NCBI GenBank assembly: GCA_037441725.1
Contig: JBBIRT010000001.1
Coordinates: forward strand, 1-60,147
Reading direction: 5' to 3'
DNA from: JBBIRT01 sp037441725
GTDB lineage: Bacteria > Desulfobacterota > BSN033 > UBA1163
Length of the DNA: 60,147 nucleotides
In this document: positions 35,188-43,966 of the stretch, piece after piece
Layout of the letters: each line of letters opens with the position of its first letter
How positions within the stretch are numbered: the stretch's first letter is position 1
Program-made: the position numbers and the translations under genes
Notes under the pieces: model-generated
Told to the model about the DNA's origin: nothing
Seen by the model: only the letters and a program-made list of their open reading frames with translations
Databases searched by the model: none

Positions 35188-35197
35188 ACTTCATAAA

Positions 35198-35890
35198 ATG
35201 AGACGTTTAGTCATTAAGAATATCAGATCGATCCGTCAGAGGATTTATGATCATCTCCGTGAACAAATCTTGAGAGGAGAGATTCCTCCCCACCAGCATC
35301 TCATCGAAACTCAAATTGCAAAAAGGATTAAGACCTCAAGGACACCTGTCAGAGAAGCACTCCATAATCTTGAATTGGAAGGTCTTATCGAATCCATCCC
35401 GAGGGTCGGTTATGTAGTGAAACCTATTCATGAGAATGAGGTTGAGGAGATATGTGAGATAAGGAAGGTGTTAGAGCAGGTGGCGGCACGTTGGGCGATG
35501 GAGAAGGCTCATCAAAAATTGATTAAAGAGTTGAAGAAGAACATCCTGACCTCTGAAGAAAAGGCCTCCCTTGGAGATCCAAAGAGCTTTATCGACTTAG
35601 ATGCCCAATTTCATGATATCATTTCAAGGCTAAGTGGGAGTCAACGAATTCAGGAATTGGCCCATACGCTCAGGAGGCATATGTTGAGATATCGAATCCA
35701 AAGTATTTATCTGATGGATAATGTACTAAGGGCCATTGAAGGGCACAAGGGGATTCTTGAAGCCATTGAAAAGGGTGATATGGAAGAGGTCAAAAAGGCG
35801 ATTGAACGTCATCTCGAACAGGCCAAAAAGGATATGCTGAGATATGGAGTTAAGGAATCTACAGAGAAGATTGAAAAGGACAATCCATGA
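35198..35890 (+). CDS. GntR-family (FadR subfamily) transcriptional regulator
   Basis: 230 residues. Seen: N-terminal winged helix-turn-helix (RQRIYDHLREQILRGEI ... KTSRTPVREALHNLELEGLIESIPRVGYVV) and an all-alpha FCD ligand-binding domain (EICEIRKVLEQVAARWAME, DLDAQFHDIISRLSG, EGHKGILEAIEKGD). FCD regulators usually bind small carboxylates. ATG 35198 is preferred over TTG 35153, because the latter would place the promoter inside the gene. Its stop overlaps the next start (ATGA at 35887-35890), so the regulator is translationally coupled to the enzyme it probably controls. Confidence 0.88.
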   Translation: MRRLVIKNIRSIRQRIYDHLREQILRGEIPPHQHLIETQIAKRIKTSRTPVREALHNLELEGLIESIPRVGYVVKPIHENEVEEICEIRKVLEQVAARWAMEKAHQKLIKELKKNILTSEEKASLGDPKSFIDLDAQFHDIISRLSGSQRIQELAHTLRRHMLRYRIQSIYLMDNVLRAIEGHKGILEAIEKGDMEEVKKAIERHLEQAKKDMLRYGVKESTEKIEKDNP

Positions 35891-36462
35891 TTGAAGTCAA
35901 GTTTAAAGGACGGGGTGGCCAGGGGGCTGTGATCGCATCAGAAATCTTAGGGAGGGCCTTATTCTTAGAAGGAAAGTATCCTCAATGTTTTTCACTTTTT
36001 GGAGGTGAAAGGCGAGGGGCTCCAGTGGTGGGTTTCTTGCGGGTTGACGATCAACCCATCCTTTTGAAATGTCAGATCAAACACCCTGATCACATGATAA
36101 TTTTTGATCTCTCTTTGACCGATGAGGAGGAAATCTTTCAAGAGTTAAAACCTGATGGGTTGGTCCTGATCAATTCAAATAAAGGGATTGATTTTTTTAA
36201 AAATCTGAGGAGATACAAAATTGGTTTGGTGGATGCAGCGTTCATTGCCAGAAAAGTAGGTTTGGGACCTAACTTTAATACAGCCATGATAGGGGCCTAT
36301 GTTCGGTTATCGAATCTGGTCAAGATGGAGACACTCATCGAAGCGATCAGGAAGATGGTTCCTGCTAAAATAGAATTAAATATTGAGGCCGCGAAAGAGG
36401 CCTATGAAGAAGTAAAAGTCTTTGAGATAGAAGAGTCGATGGAATATGGAAACAAAGAGTGA
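35887..36462 (+). CDS. 2-oxoacid:acceptor oxidoreductase, gamma subunit
   Basis: 191 residues, the catalytic-domain III/gamma chain of the pyruvate:ferredoxin oxidoreductase superfamily. Seen: KFKGRGGQGAVIASEILGRAL at the N-terminus and FGGERRGAPVVGFLRVDDQPI. It contributes to the CoA-ester-forming complex with the alpha and beta subunits downstream. Its end overlaps the next gene by 17 bases. Confidence 0.92.
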   Translation: MIEVKFKGRGGQGAVIASEILGRALFLEGKYPQCFSLFGGERRGAPVVGFLRVDDQPILLKCQIKHPDHMIIFDLSLTDEEEIFQELKPDGLVLINSNKGIDFFKNLRRYKIGLVDAAFIARKVGLGPNFNTAMIGAYVRLSNLVKMETLIEAIRKMVPAKIELNIEAAKEAYEEVKVFEIEESMEYGNKE

Positions 36463-38188
36463 TCTATACCAAGAGTTAGTCATTCCGATCTCATATGGAA
36501 GCTCAGAGGTGATTGAGACAGGGAAATGGGGGTTTCAAAAACCCGAAACGGTCTATTTGACTGCTCCCTGTCAGGAGGCATGCCCTGTAGGGAATCCTAT
36601 CCCACAATTCCTTTATTTGGCAGGAAAGGGGAGGTTTGAAGAGGCATTGGAAGAGATATTGAGAGAGAATCCCTTTCCAGGGGTATGTGGGAGGGTCTGC
36701 ATTCACCCGTGTGAGGGGAGTTGCCACCGGGGTCAATATGATGAGGCCGTCTCCATCCACACACTGGAGCGATATATATTCGATGCCACCTCAAACCAAT
36801 CCATTGATATCGGCCCCCCCTTGAATGCCAATTCGAAGCATGTGGCTGTTGTTGGCTCAGGCCCTGCAGGGCTTTCAGCGGCCTATTTCCTTGGCTTGAT
36901 GGGATACTCTGTTTCCCTTTTTGAGTCAAAAGAGGAATTGGGGGGGGTCATGCGATGGGGGATTCCAGAGTACCGACTCCCTAAATCCATCTTGAGAAGG
37001 GAGATCCAGAGGATCCTTCAACTTAATATCAAGGTGAACACAGGGGTGAGGGTGGGAGAATCCCTCTCTTTTGAGGAGTTAGATCGATTTGATGCCATTT
37101 TCCTCTCTCCTGGAGCAGGACTGAATTTATCCATGGGGATCGAAGGTGAAGATTTAAAGAGGGTTTGGAGGGGAGGAGATTTCTTAGAACGTATCAATTC
37201 GAAGGATAAGATCAGAATTGGGAAAGAGATCATTGTGGTGGGAGGGGGCAATACAGCAATGGATGTTGCCCGATCAGCTTTGCGTCTTGGGTCCAAGGTG
37301 ACGGTGGCCTATCGTAGAACTCGAGAAGGAATGCCTGCCATCGAGGAGGAGATTCATGAGGCTGAAGAAGAGGGAATCCGATTTGAATTCCTAATGCAAC
37401 CCATAAGCGTGAACCGCCTTAAAAATGGGAGAATCCGTGTAAAATTTCAAAAGATGAAGATAAGAGGAAAAGATCGATTCAATCGGCCTAACGTTATTCC
37501 TATAAAGGGAAAATATTCATTCATGGAGGCAGATGGTTTGATCGCTGCTGTGGGTGAAGGGGTGGATCTTTCATGGGTCCCAGAGACCCTTAAAGGGAAT
37601 GGGTTGATCAAAGTGAATTCTGTCCTCCAGACAGGTCATCCAAAAATCTTTGCAGGTGGAGATTCCATTGATCAACCCCGAACCATTGTCACGGCCATTG
37701 CCTCAGGGAAAAAGGCCGCCATTTCGATCGATCTCTATCTAAGGGGTTTTTCTCAGGATGAGGTATTTTCTAAGATTCAGGTTGGGAAAAAGGGTGCCCT
37801 CTCCATGAAAGATTATCTTTCCATTAGAAAAGGAGACAACCCTTCTCCCCCCAAGGAAGTCATCGCCTATTCCCAGCTTAACACCTTCTATTTCGAACCA
37901 AGTAAAAGGGTTACTCCTCGGAGGTTGAATCTGGATAGGGCTTTAAAGACCTTTTTAGAAGTTAACCTTGGTTTAAAAGAGAAGGAAGCCCTTTTTTCTG
38001 CTTTAAGATGTTTTTCCTGCGGAACCTGTAATTATTGTTACAATTGTTATTTTTTTTGCCCTGAAGGGGTGATTTCATTTGATCCAATCCACCAGGTCAG
38101 GACCGTTGATCTTGATCATTGCAAAGGGTGCGGGACTTGTGCCAAGGTTTGTCCTCGATATGTTGTCCATATGAAGGAGATTTCATGA
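36446..38188 (+). CDS. FAD/NAD(P)-dependent electron-transfer subunit fused to a 2x[4Fe-4S] ferredoxin
   Basis: 580 residues. Order: N-terminal glutamate-synthase-beta-type Fe-S helical domain (about 35-115, CQEACPVGNPIPQFLYLAGKG with CGRVCIHPCEGSC); FAD-binding fold with VVGSGPAGLSAAYFLG (about 135); NAD(P) fold with VVGGGNTAMDVARSA; closing FAGGDSI; then a ferredoxin segment (about 517-580) with CFSCGTCNYCYNCYFFCPEG and CKGCGTCAKVCP. This merges what are separate delta (ferredoxin) and NAD(P)H-reductase chains in phenylglyoxylate:acceptor oxidoreductase (PadF and PadH), suggesting the complex passes electrons to NAD(P). Confidence 0.9.
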   Translation: METKSDLYQELVIPISYGSSEVIETGKWGFQKPETVYLTAPCQEACPVGNPIPQFLYLAGKGRFEEALEEILRENPFPGVCGRVCIHPCEGSCHRGQYDEAVSIHTLERYIFDATSNQSIDIGPPLNANSKHVAVVGSGPAGLSAAYFLGLMGYSVSLFESKEELGGVMRWGIPEYRLPKSILRREIQRILQLNIKVNTGVRVGESLSFEELDRFDAIFLSPGAGLNLSMGIEGEDLKRVWRGGDFLERINSKDKIRIGKEIIVVGGGNTAMDVARSALRLGSKVTVAYRRTREGMPAIEEEIHEAEEEGIRFEFLMQPISVNRLKNGRIRVKFQKMKIRGKDRFNRPNVIPIKGKYSFMEADGLIAAVGEGVDLSWVPETLKGNGLIKVNSVLQTGHPKIFAGGDSIDQPRTIVTAIASGKKAAISIDLYLRGFSQDEVFSKIQVGKKGALSMKDYLSIRKGDNPSPPKEVIAYSQLNTFYFEPSKRVTPRRLNLDRALKTFLEVNLGLKEKEALFSALRCFSCGTCNYCYNCYFFCPEGVISFDPIHQVRTVDLDHCKGCGTCAKVCPRYVVHMKEIS

Positions 38189-39336
38189 GAGAATTTATGA
38201 CAGGAAATCATGCCGTGGCCACGGCGGTTAAATTGTGCCGTACTCCTTTGATTGCGGCCTACCCCATCACTCCCCAAACTCCGATCTATGAAAAACTTTC
38301 TGAGTGGGAGGCTTCTGGCGAATTGAAGGGAATCATGATGCGGACAGAATCAGAGCATTCCGCTATGGCCTCCTGCATTGCCGCCTCTTTGACTGGAGTC
38401 AGGACATTTACAGCCACTTCGTCCCAAGGTCTTGCGCTCATGCATGAGATGCTCCATTTTGCAGCTGGATGTCGTGTTCCAATTGTGATGGCCAATGTCA
38501 ATCGAATCATCTCTGCCCCTTGGGGATTTTGGGCTGACCAGTTGGATAGTCTTTCTCAGAGGGATACCGGGTGGATTCAATACTATTGTGAGAATGGTCA
38601 GGAGGCCCTTGATAGTGTGATCCAGGCCTATAGGGTTGCAGAGCAGGTCTATCTGCCAGCCATGATCTGTTTAGAGGCATTTTTAGTCTCCCATTTTATG
38701 GAGCCTATTGAAATTCCAGATCAGGGGGAGGTGGATCAATTTCTCCCTCCCCTGGATCTTCCCCATCGGTTTGATATGGATAAACCGGGTTACTTAGTTC
38801 CTGTTGTTCCACCAGAATTTTATCGAAAGTATCGACATATGGCCCAGACCTCTATGGATTCGGTTCAAGAAATTGCTCTACAGGTTGATCAGGGATATCG
38901 AGAGAGATTCGGAAGAGGATATGGGATCATTGAATCTGTGATGCTTGAAGATGCAGAGGTAGTCGTGGTGACAGCTGGGTCCATGACTTCCACCGCTAGA
39001 TTGGCTATAAAAAATCTCCGAGACAGAGGATTTCCTATTGGCCTCCTTAAGATACGTCTTTTTAGGCCATTTCCAGTGAGGGCCATTCAACATGTTCTTT
39101 CTGGAAAGAAAAAGATTGTGGTCATCGATCGTAACTTTTCGCTCGGATGTGGTGGAATTTTTTGCCAGGAATTGAGGGCCGCAATGGTCCATTCGAAGGA
39201 TCACCCCCTCGTCTTTAGCTATATTGCTGGGGTAGGGGGGACAGAAGTTGTTCCAGAAGCTATCGAAAAGATCGCCCTCGAGGTATTGGAAAAAGAAGAG
39301 GCTTTGGATCAACCGATTTGGGTTATGGATAGGTAA
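38185..39336 (+). CDS. 2-oxoacid:acceptor oxidoreductase, alpha subunit
   Basis: 383 residues. Seen: N-terminal FMTGNHAVATAVKLCRTPLIAAYPITPQTPIYEKLSE (the TPP-pyrimidine-side domain with the YPITP motif), TESEHSAMASCIAASLTGVRTFTATSSQGL, and a transketolase-C-like end (FPIGLLKIRLFRPFP). ATG 38185 overlaps the preceding stop (ATGA); a longer in-frame start at 38119 would fall inside the preceding coding region. Acts with the beta chain at the active site. Confidence 0.93.
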   Translation: MREFMTGNHAVATAVKLCRTPLIAAYPITPQTPIYEKLSEWEASGELKGIMMRTESEHSAMASCIAASLTGVRTFTATSSQGLALMHEMLHFAAGCRVPIVMANVNRIISAPWGFWADQLDSLSQRDTGWIQYYCENGQEALDSVIQAYRVAEQVYLPAMICLEAFLVSHFMEPIEIPDQGEVDQFLPPLDLPHRFDMDKPGYLVPVVPPEFYRKYRHMAQTSMDSVQEIALQVDQGYRERFGRGYGIIESVMLEDAEVVVVTAGSMTSTARLAIKNLRDRGFPIGLLKIRLFRPFPVRAIQHVLSGKKKIVVIDRNFSLGCGGIFCQELRAAMVHSKDHPLVFSYIAGVGGTEVVPEAIEKIALEVLEKEEALDQPIWVMDR

Positions 39337-39357
39337 AGATAGATAAAGGAGCACTGT

Positions 39358-40290
39358 ATGGTCTTTCCAGATTTAGGGCCAAATTATTTGAGACCAGGCC
39401 ATGGGGCCTGTGCAGGTTGTGGGTTGGTGGTCGGGATGAAATTGGTGATGCAGGCCATGGGGCCTCGAACCATCGTTATCATTGTTCCCTCATGTGAGGG
39501 AGCGATCTCAGGGGTCTACCCCAATTCTCCCCATGCGGTCCCTGCCTTTCATTCTGCTTTTGAGATTGCTGCTCCTACTGCAGCAGGAATTGCTAACGCT
39601 CTTAAAATTTTAGGTAAAGACGATATCCAGGTAGTGGCCTTTGCAGGAGATGGAGGAACCTTTGATATTGCATTGGCCGCTCTTTCTGGGGTAACAAAAA
39701 ATAATGATGATATCATTTATGTCTGCTTAGATAATGAGGCCTATATGAATACCGGGATCCAGGTGAGTTCATCAACCCCTTCATTTGCCTGGACAGGAAC
39801 CACCCCAAAGGGAAATCCAAGGCGGAAAAAGAATATCATGGAGATTATGGCAGCCCATTATAATCCCTATTCAGCCACAGCCACCATTGGTTTTCCTCAA
39901 GATCTTCAACAAAAGATTTTGAAGGCCAAAGGGATCCGTGGAACGAAATTCATTCACCTCCTCTCACCCTGTCCAACTGGCTGGCGGATGGCTATGGATA
40001 TCTCCCCTGAAGTCTCCATCTTAGCCGTTGAGACAAACATCTTTCCTCTTTATGAAGTTGAAGATGGAGTCAGGTATACCATTAACCATATTCCGAGGGA
40101 ACGAGTTCCTGTTGAAGAATATCTCCTCAAACAAGGAAGGTTTAGACATCTGAAAAAGGAGGAGATTGAACAGATTCAAAGGGATACGGATGAAGAATGG
40201 GAGAAATTGAAGTTAAAGGCAGAATTCTACCATTTTAAGAAGAAGTCGCCTCTCTTAAAGAAGAAATCCGCATCCGCTCTGACCCTCTAA
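39358..40290 (+). CDS. 2-oxoacid:acceptor oxidoreductase, beta subunit (TPP- and cluster-binding)
   Basis: 310 residues. Seen: GHGACAGCG with the first cluster cysteines, PSCEG, the thiamine-diphosphate motif FAGDGGTFDIALAAL ending near CLDNEAYMNTG, and LSPCPTGW with the last cysteine; these four cysteines fit the usual proximal [4Fe-4S] site. The order gamma, electron-transfer fusion, alpha, beta resembles phenylglyoxylate oxidoreductase more than classical pyruvate oxidoreductase. Three bases separate it from dctQ. Confidence 0.94.
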   Translation: MVFPDLGPNYLRPGHGACAGCGLVVGMKLVMQAMGPRTIVIIVPSCEGAISGVYPNSPHAVPAFHSAFEIAAPTAAGIANALKILGKDDIQVVAFAGDGGTFDIALAALSGVTKNNDDIIYVCLDNEAYMNTGIQVSSSTPSFAWTGTTPKGNPRRKKNIMEIMAAHYNPYSATATIGFPQDLQQKILKAKGIRGTKFIHLLSPCPTGWRMAMDISPEVSILAVETNIFPLYEVEDGVRYTINHIPRERVPVEEYLLKQGRFRHLKKEEIEQIQRDTDEEWEKLKLKAEFYHFKKKSPLLKKKSASALTL

Positions 40291-40293
40291 TCC

Positions 40294-40794
40294 ATGTTTA
40301 TGAAAAGATTTTGGGCTGGTTTTGATAAGCTGACGGATTTGATGGCCTATTTTGCTGGAGTGATTCTTCTATTCATCACAGGGGCTGTCTGCTATACCAT
40401 TGGCATGAGGTATCTCTTCACCAAGACAACCATATGGCTTATGCAAACCACCGAATATGCGCTGCTATGGATCGTCTTTCTTGCGACCACCTGGCTTTTA
40501 AGGGAGAAGGGTCATATCACAACTGATATTATATACACCCATCTCAATGAAAAGACAAAGAACTACCTCAATCTGATTATGTTTATCATTGGCGGGCTTG
40601 TCTGTGCGGTGATGGTTTATTTTGGAATCACCTATACGTATGAGTGTATAGATAAGGGAGTAATGGATGTAAGGGCAGTGACGATTCCAAAATGGATCAT
40701 TTTTATCATCATCCCCATTGGTAGTTTATTTCTGACCCTTCAATTCTTTAGGATGGCATGGGGCAGAATGATTGATATGGGAATGGGAAGGTAG
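40294..40794 (+). CDS. dctQ: TRAP transporter small membrane subunit DctQ
   Basis: 166 residues with four predicted transmembrane helices (about 15-40, 50-70, 90-112, 132-152). The DctQ pattern shows in the second helix (WLMQTTEYALLWIVFLATTWLLREKGHI). It is part of the tripartite carboxylate uptake system with the two genes downstream, and its start lies three bases after the beta subunit, so transport and oxidation are on one transcript. Confidence 0.9.
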   Translation: MFMKRFWAGFDKLTDLMAYFAGVILLFITGAVCYTIGMRYLFTKTTIWLMQTTEYALLWIVFLATTWLLREKGHITTDIIYTHLNEKTKNYLNLIMFIIGGLVCAVMVYFGITYTYECIDKGVMDVRAVTIPKWIIFIIIPIGSLFLTLQFFRMAWGRMIDMGMGR

Positions 40795-40797
40795 CCC

Positions 40798-42117
40798 ATG
40801 GAATGGTGGTTGATTATTGCCCTTCTCTTTGGGGGGATGGTATTTTTGATTCTTACCAACCTGCCCATTGCCTTTGCCTTTCTCGTTGTCAATATGATCG
40901 GAGCCTACTTCTTCTTAGGAGGGGTACCAGGCCTGATTGCAGTAGTAACTGGAGTTTTTTCTTCAATCACCACGTTTACCCTGCTCCCTGTCCCCTTTTT
41001 CATCCTGATGGGTGAATTGATCTTCCATTCAGGCCTTGGAATTAATGCTGTCAATGTACTTGATAAGTGGCTCGGGAAGCTTCGTGGTAGACTCTCCATC
41101 CTTGCAATCATTATGGGGGTGATCATTGGGGCATTGAGTGGCTCGACAATTGCCACATGCGCCCTTTTGGGTACCATCCTCCTCCCTGATATGTTGAAGA
41201 GAGGCTATAGTAAGAGTATGAGTCTCGGGCCACTCATGGGAGTCGGTACGGTGGATGCACTTATTCCACCTAATGCCCTGACCGTAGTCCTTGCAAGCCT
41301 TGCTAATATTGATGTGGGTCAACTTTTAATGGCAGGTATTGTTCCTGGATTGATCATGTCAGGCCTTTACCTTGCCTATGTGGTGATATGGTGTCACCTC
41401 TTTCCAAAAGAAGCACCCATGTATGAGGTTCCCCGAATCCCTATCAAAGAGAAAATGAAGGTGGCTCTAAAAGATCTGGCCCCTCTTGGCCTTATCATCT
41501 TTATGGTTTTAGGGTTTATCTTCCTCGGGGTGGCAACCCCAACAGAGGCGGCAGCAACAGGAACTTTGGGAGCATTTATACTCACCTTCCTATACAGGTG
41601 TCTGACCTGGGAGGTGGTCAAGAAGTCAGTGATGGGCACAGTTAAAGTTACGGTGATGATCTTCATGATTGTTATTGTTTCCACAACGTATGGTCAAATC
41701 TTAGCTTTTACGGGTGCAGCGGCAGGGATGACAGAATTTATCATCAAGCTCCATGTCCCTCCAATTGTGATTCTTATCGGTATGTTGATTATTGTCCTTA
41801 TACTCGGCTGTTTTATGGAAACCGTTGCCATTATGATGATTACGATCCCCATCTATATGCCTGTGGTCAACGCCTTCCATTATGATCCCATCTGGTTTGG
41901 AATCCTCATGCTGATTGCCCTCGAGACAGGTTTAATTACCCCTCCCTTTGGGGTGACCCTTTTTGTGATGAAAGGGGTGGCTCCCCCTGAGATTACGATG
42001 TCAGATATCTGGAGGGCTGTCACTCCCTACGTGATGGTCGATGTTTTATGTATCTTACTTGTTTTGGCCATGCCAATTTTAGCTACTTTAATCCCGAGCT
42101 TGATGGGAATGAAATGA
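40798..42117 (+). CDS. dctM: TRAP transporter large permease DctM
   Basis: 439 residues, about a dozen hydrophobic helices. Family motifs seen: LPVPFFILMGELIFHSG, GALSGSTIATCALLGTILLPDMLKRGY, LIPPNALTVVLASLANIDVGQLLMAG, GVATPTEAAATGTLGAF and GLITPPFGVTLFVMKG. Uses an ion gradient to import the acid presented by the DctP receptor. Follows dctQ by three bases. Confidence 0.95.
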   Translation: MEWWLIIALLFGGMVFLILTNLPIAFAFLVVNMIGAYFFLGGVPGLIAVVTGVFSSITTFTLLPVPFFILMGELIFHSGLGINAVNVLDKWLGKLRGRLSILAIIMGVIIGALSGSTIATCALLGTILLPDMLKRGYSKSMSLGPLMGVGTVDALIPPNALTVVLASLANIDVGQLLMAGIVPGLIMSGLYLAYVVIWCHLFPKEAPMYEVPRIPIKEKMKVALKDLAPLGLIIFMVLGFIFLGVATPTEAAATGTLGAFILTFLYRCLTWEVVKKSVMGTVKVTVMIFMIVIVSTTYGQILAFTGAAAGMTEFIIKLHVPPIVILIGMLIIVLILGCFMETVAIMMITIPIYMPVVNAFHYDPIWFGILMLIALETGLITPPFGVTLFVMKGVAPPEITMSDIWRAVTPYVMVDVLCILLVLAMPILATLIPSLMGMK

Positions 42118-42188
42118 AAGAAAGGAGGGATGGTTTATTAAGATTGAAATGAAAGTTTTTATTTTTAAAGAGAAGGGAGGATAAGATT

Positions 42189-43193
42189 ATGAAGAAGAGA
42201 TTGATTTTTGTTTTTTTCTGGGTTTTTATGTTAGGTTCTCTTTTAGTCTCACCCTCTGGACCACTTCATGCTGAACAAATTGTTCTAAAAGCCCTTAACG
42301 CATGGCCTAAGAATGCTGCCGAGGGTTTCACATCCCTCAATTTTTTCTTAGAGAGTGTGGAACAACAGATTGCAAAAAAATATCCTGGGGAGTTGAAGAT
42401 CAATCTGATAGGGGGTCCAGAGGTCGTAAAGATTCAGGATCAGGTCCAAGCTGTGCAAACCGGCATGGTGGATCTTGTTCATACCACCAATGCCTATTAT
42501 GTCCACCTGCTGCCTGAGGTGGATGCGATGAAGCTCTCGCAACTAAGGCCTTGGGAGGAGAGAGAAAGTGGAGCCTGGGCATTTTACAATGAACTACACG
42601 AAAAGAAGTTGGGGCTCTATTTTGTCGGAAGGATTGGGACAGACCTTCCCTTCAACCTTTACCTGACCAAACCCATTAAGACGGCTGATCTCAGGGGATT
42701 TAATATCCGTGTTTCACCCATGTACCTTCAGCTTGTCAAGGGCCTTGGTGGAAATCCTGTTGTAATTCCCCCAACAGAGGTTTACACAGCCCTTGAGAGA
42801 AAGGTGGTTGATGGATATGGTTGGCCAGCTATAGGCATTCGGGAATGGGGTTGGGAGAAGCATACCAAATACATTGTAGAGCCTTCATTTTACTCAGGAC
42901 CTCATCCAATCGTGATGAACCTAAAGACCTGGAATGGACTCGCCCAGAAGTTCAAAGACGTAATAAACCAGGCCGCCATGGAGGCTGAGAAGAAGACGGT
43001 TGCGTTTTATGAGGAGGAACGTAAAAAGGAGATCCCTATTCTGCAGCAGGCAGGTCTTCAGGTGATTGAACTTCCTCCTGGTGAGAGAGAGAAGTTTCTG
43101 AAGATCGCTGATGAGGAGGGCTGGAAGGATGTCCTTGCCAAGTGTCCTGAGAATGGTCCAAAGTTGAGGGCCTTGCTCACAAGGAAGAAGTAG
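42189..43193 (+). CDS. dctP: TRAP transporter solute-binding protein DctP
   Basis: 334 residues. Signal peptide with a hydrophobic core and likely cleavage after PLHA (near residue 29), then the DctP fold: GGPEVVKIQDQVQAVQTGMVDLVHTT, NIRVSPMYLQLVKGLGGNPVVIPPTEVYTALERKVVDGYGWP (with the conserved arginine that grips the substrate carboxylate). GGGAGG precedes the ATG. Its ligand is most likely the substrate (or precursor) of the adjacent oxidoreductase, but the sequence does not identify it. Confidence 0.93.
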   Translation: MKKRLIFVFFWVFMLGSLLVSPSGPLHAEQIVLKALNAWPKNAAEGFTSLNFFLESVEQQIAKKYPGELKINLIGGPEVVKIQDQVQAVQTGMVDLVHTTNAYYVHLLPEVDAMKLSQLRPWEERESGAWAFYNELHEKKLGLYFVGRIGTDLPFNLYLTKPIKTADLRGFNIRVSPMYLQLVKGLGGNPVVIPPTEVYTALERKVVDGYGWPAIGIREWGWEKHTKYIVEPSFYSGPHPIVMNLKTWNGLAQKFKDVINQAAMEAEKKTVAFYEEERKKEIPILQQAGLQVIELPPGEREKFLKIADEEGWKDVLAKCPENGPKLRALLTRKK

Positions 43194-43198
43194 TGAAG

Positions 43199-43247
43199 GA
43201 GGCTGATTTTGGGAAGAAACTCACTTTTTCCAAATCAGCCTCTTTTG
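43199..43247 (+). terminator. Terminator after dctP
   Basis: Stem GAGGCTGATTT-GG (43199-43212) with CCAAATCAGCCTC (43230-43242), one bulged T, then TTTT. It closes the oxidoreductase-TRAP operon. Confidence 0.85.
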
Positions 43248-43285
43248 AGGCATTACATAGGAACGAAGAAAAATAAGAGGGAGAA

Positions 43286-43966
43286 ATGAGAGATTTGATG
43301 AAGAGAATCCTCAGGATTATCCTCTTTGGAATGATCTTGGGAGTAAGCATCTCCTATGCCCTTCCCAAGGATTTAGAGATCAAAGGGAGGCAGTTGGTCT
43401 CAAAAAAGCCTCCCTTCACTCTAACTTTACCCTCAGATTTTAGTCTTTTTTATTCATACTCACACAAAAATCCAGAAGAAAATTCACTGACCCGTGTCTA
43501 TTTCCTTTTGGTCCCTAAGGGGAGGTACATTGATGAGCTACTGATCCTGCAAATGGCCGATAAGACCAATCCCCAAGCTGGGCCAATGAGTGCTCCTCCT
43601 CTACAACCTTATACCGAGAAGAGATTATATTCGAAAGGAAGGGTTAAACAGGGGAGATTAGATGTGGATTATCTCATCCAGTTGATGGCTTGGGACCCCA
43701 ATGCCCCTTCTCTGGAGCCCCTTCGTAAAAGAGGAATGATGATTCCCTCCCATTGGGCCCTTCAGGGACAATTTTTATTTCTTTATTTGGGAGAACATGC
43801 GGTCTACTTTCGATATTCAAAAGATATTCATAACTTTGGGGTAGAGGTTTCAGGGGAGGTAAAGGATTGGGAGAAAGGACGAATTTCAGGAAATGAAAAG
43901 AAGGTCTACGACTTTTTCCAAAAAAGATTTATGGAAATGATCCAATCCATTCAAATTCAACCATGA
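43286..43966 (+). CDS. Exported protein of unknown function
   Basis: 226 residues. A hydrophobic N-terminal signal (ILRIILFGMILGVSISYA, cleavage near ALP) and no further membrane segment, so periplasmic or secreted. The mature part contains PPFTLTLPSDFSLFYSYS and an acid-basic C-terminus; I recognise no family. GGGAG precedes the ATG. Isolated between a terminator and a long intergenic region. Confidence 0.7.
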   Translation: MRDLMKRILRIILFGMILGVSISYALPKDLEIKGRQLVSKKPPFTLTLPSDFSLFYSYSHKNPEENSLTRVYFLLVPKGRYIDELLILQMADKTNPQAGPMSAPPLQPYTEKRLYSKGRVKQGRLDVDYLIQLMAWDPNAPSLEPLRKRGMMIPSHWALQGQFLFLYLGEHAVYFRYSKDIHNFGVEVSGEVKDWEKGRISGNEKKVYDFFQKRFMEMIQSIQIQP

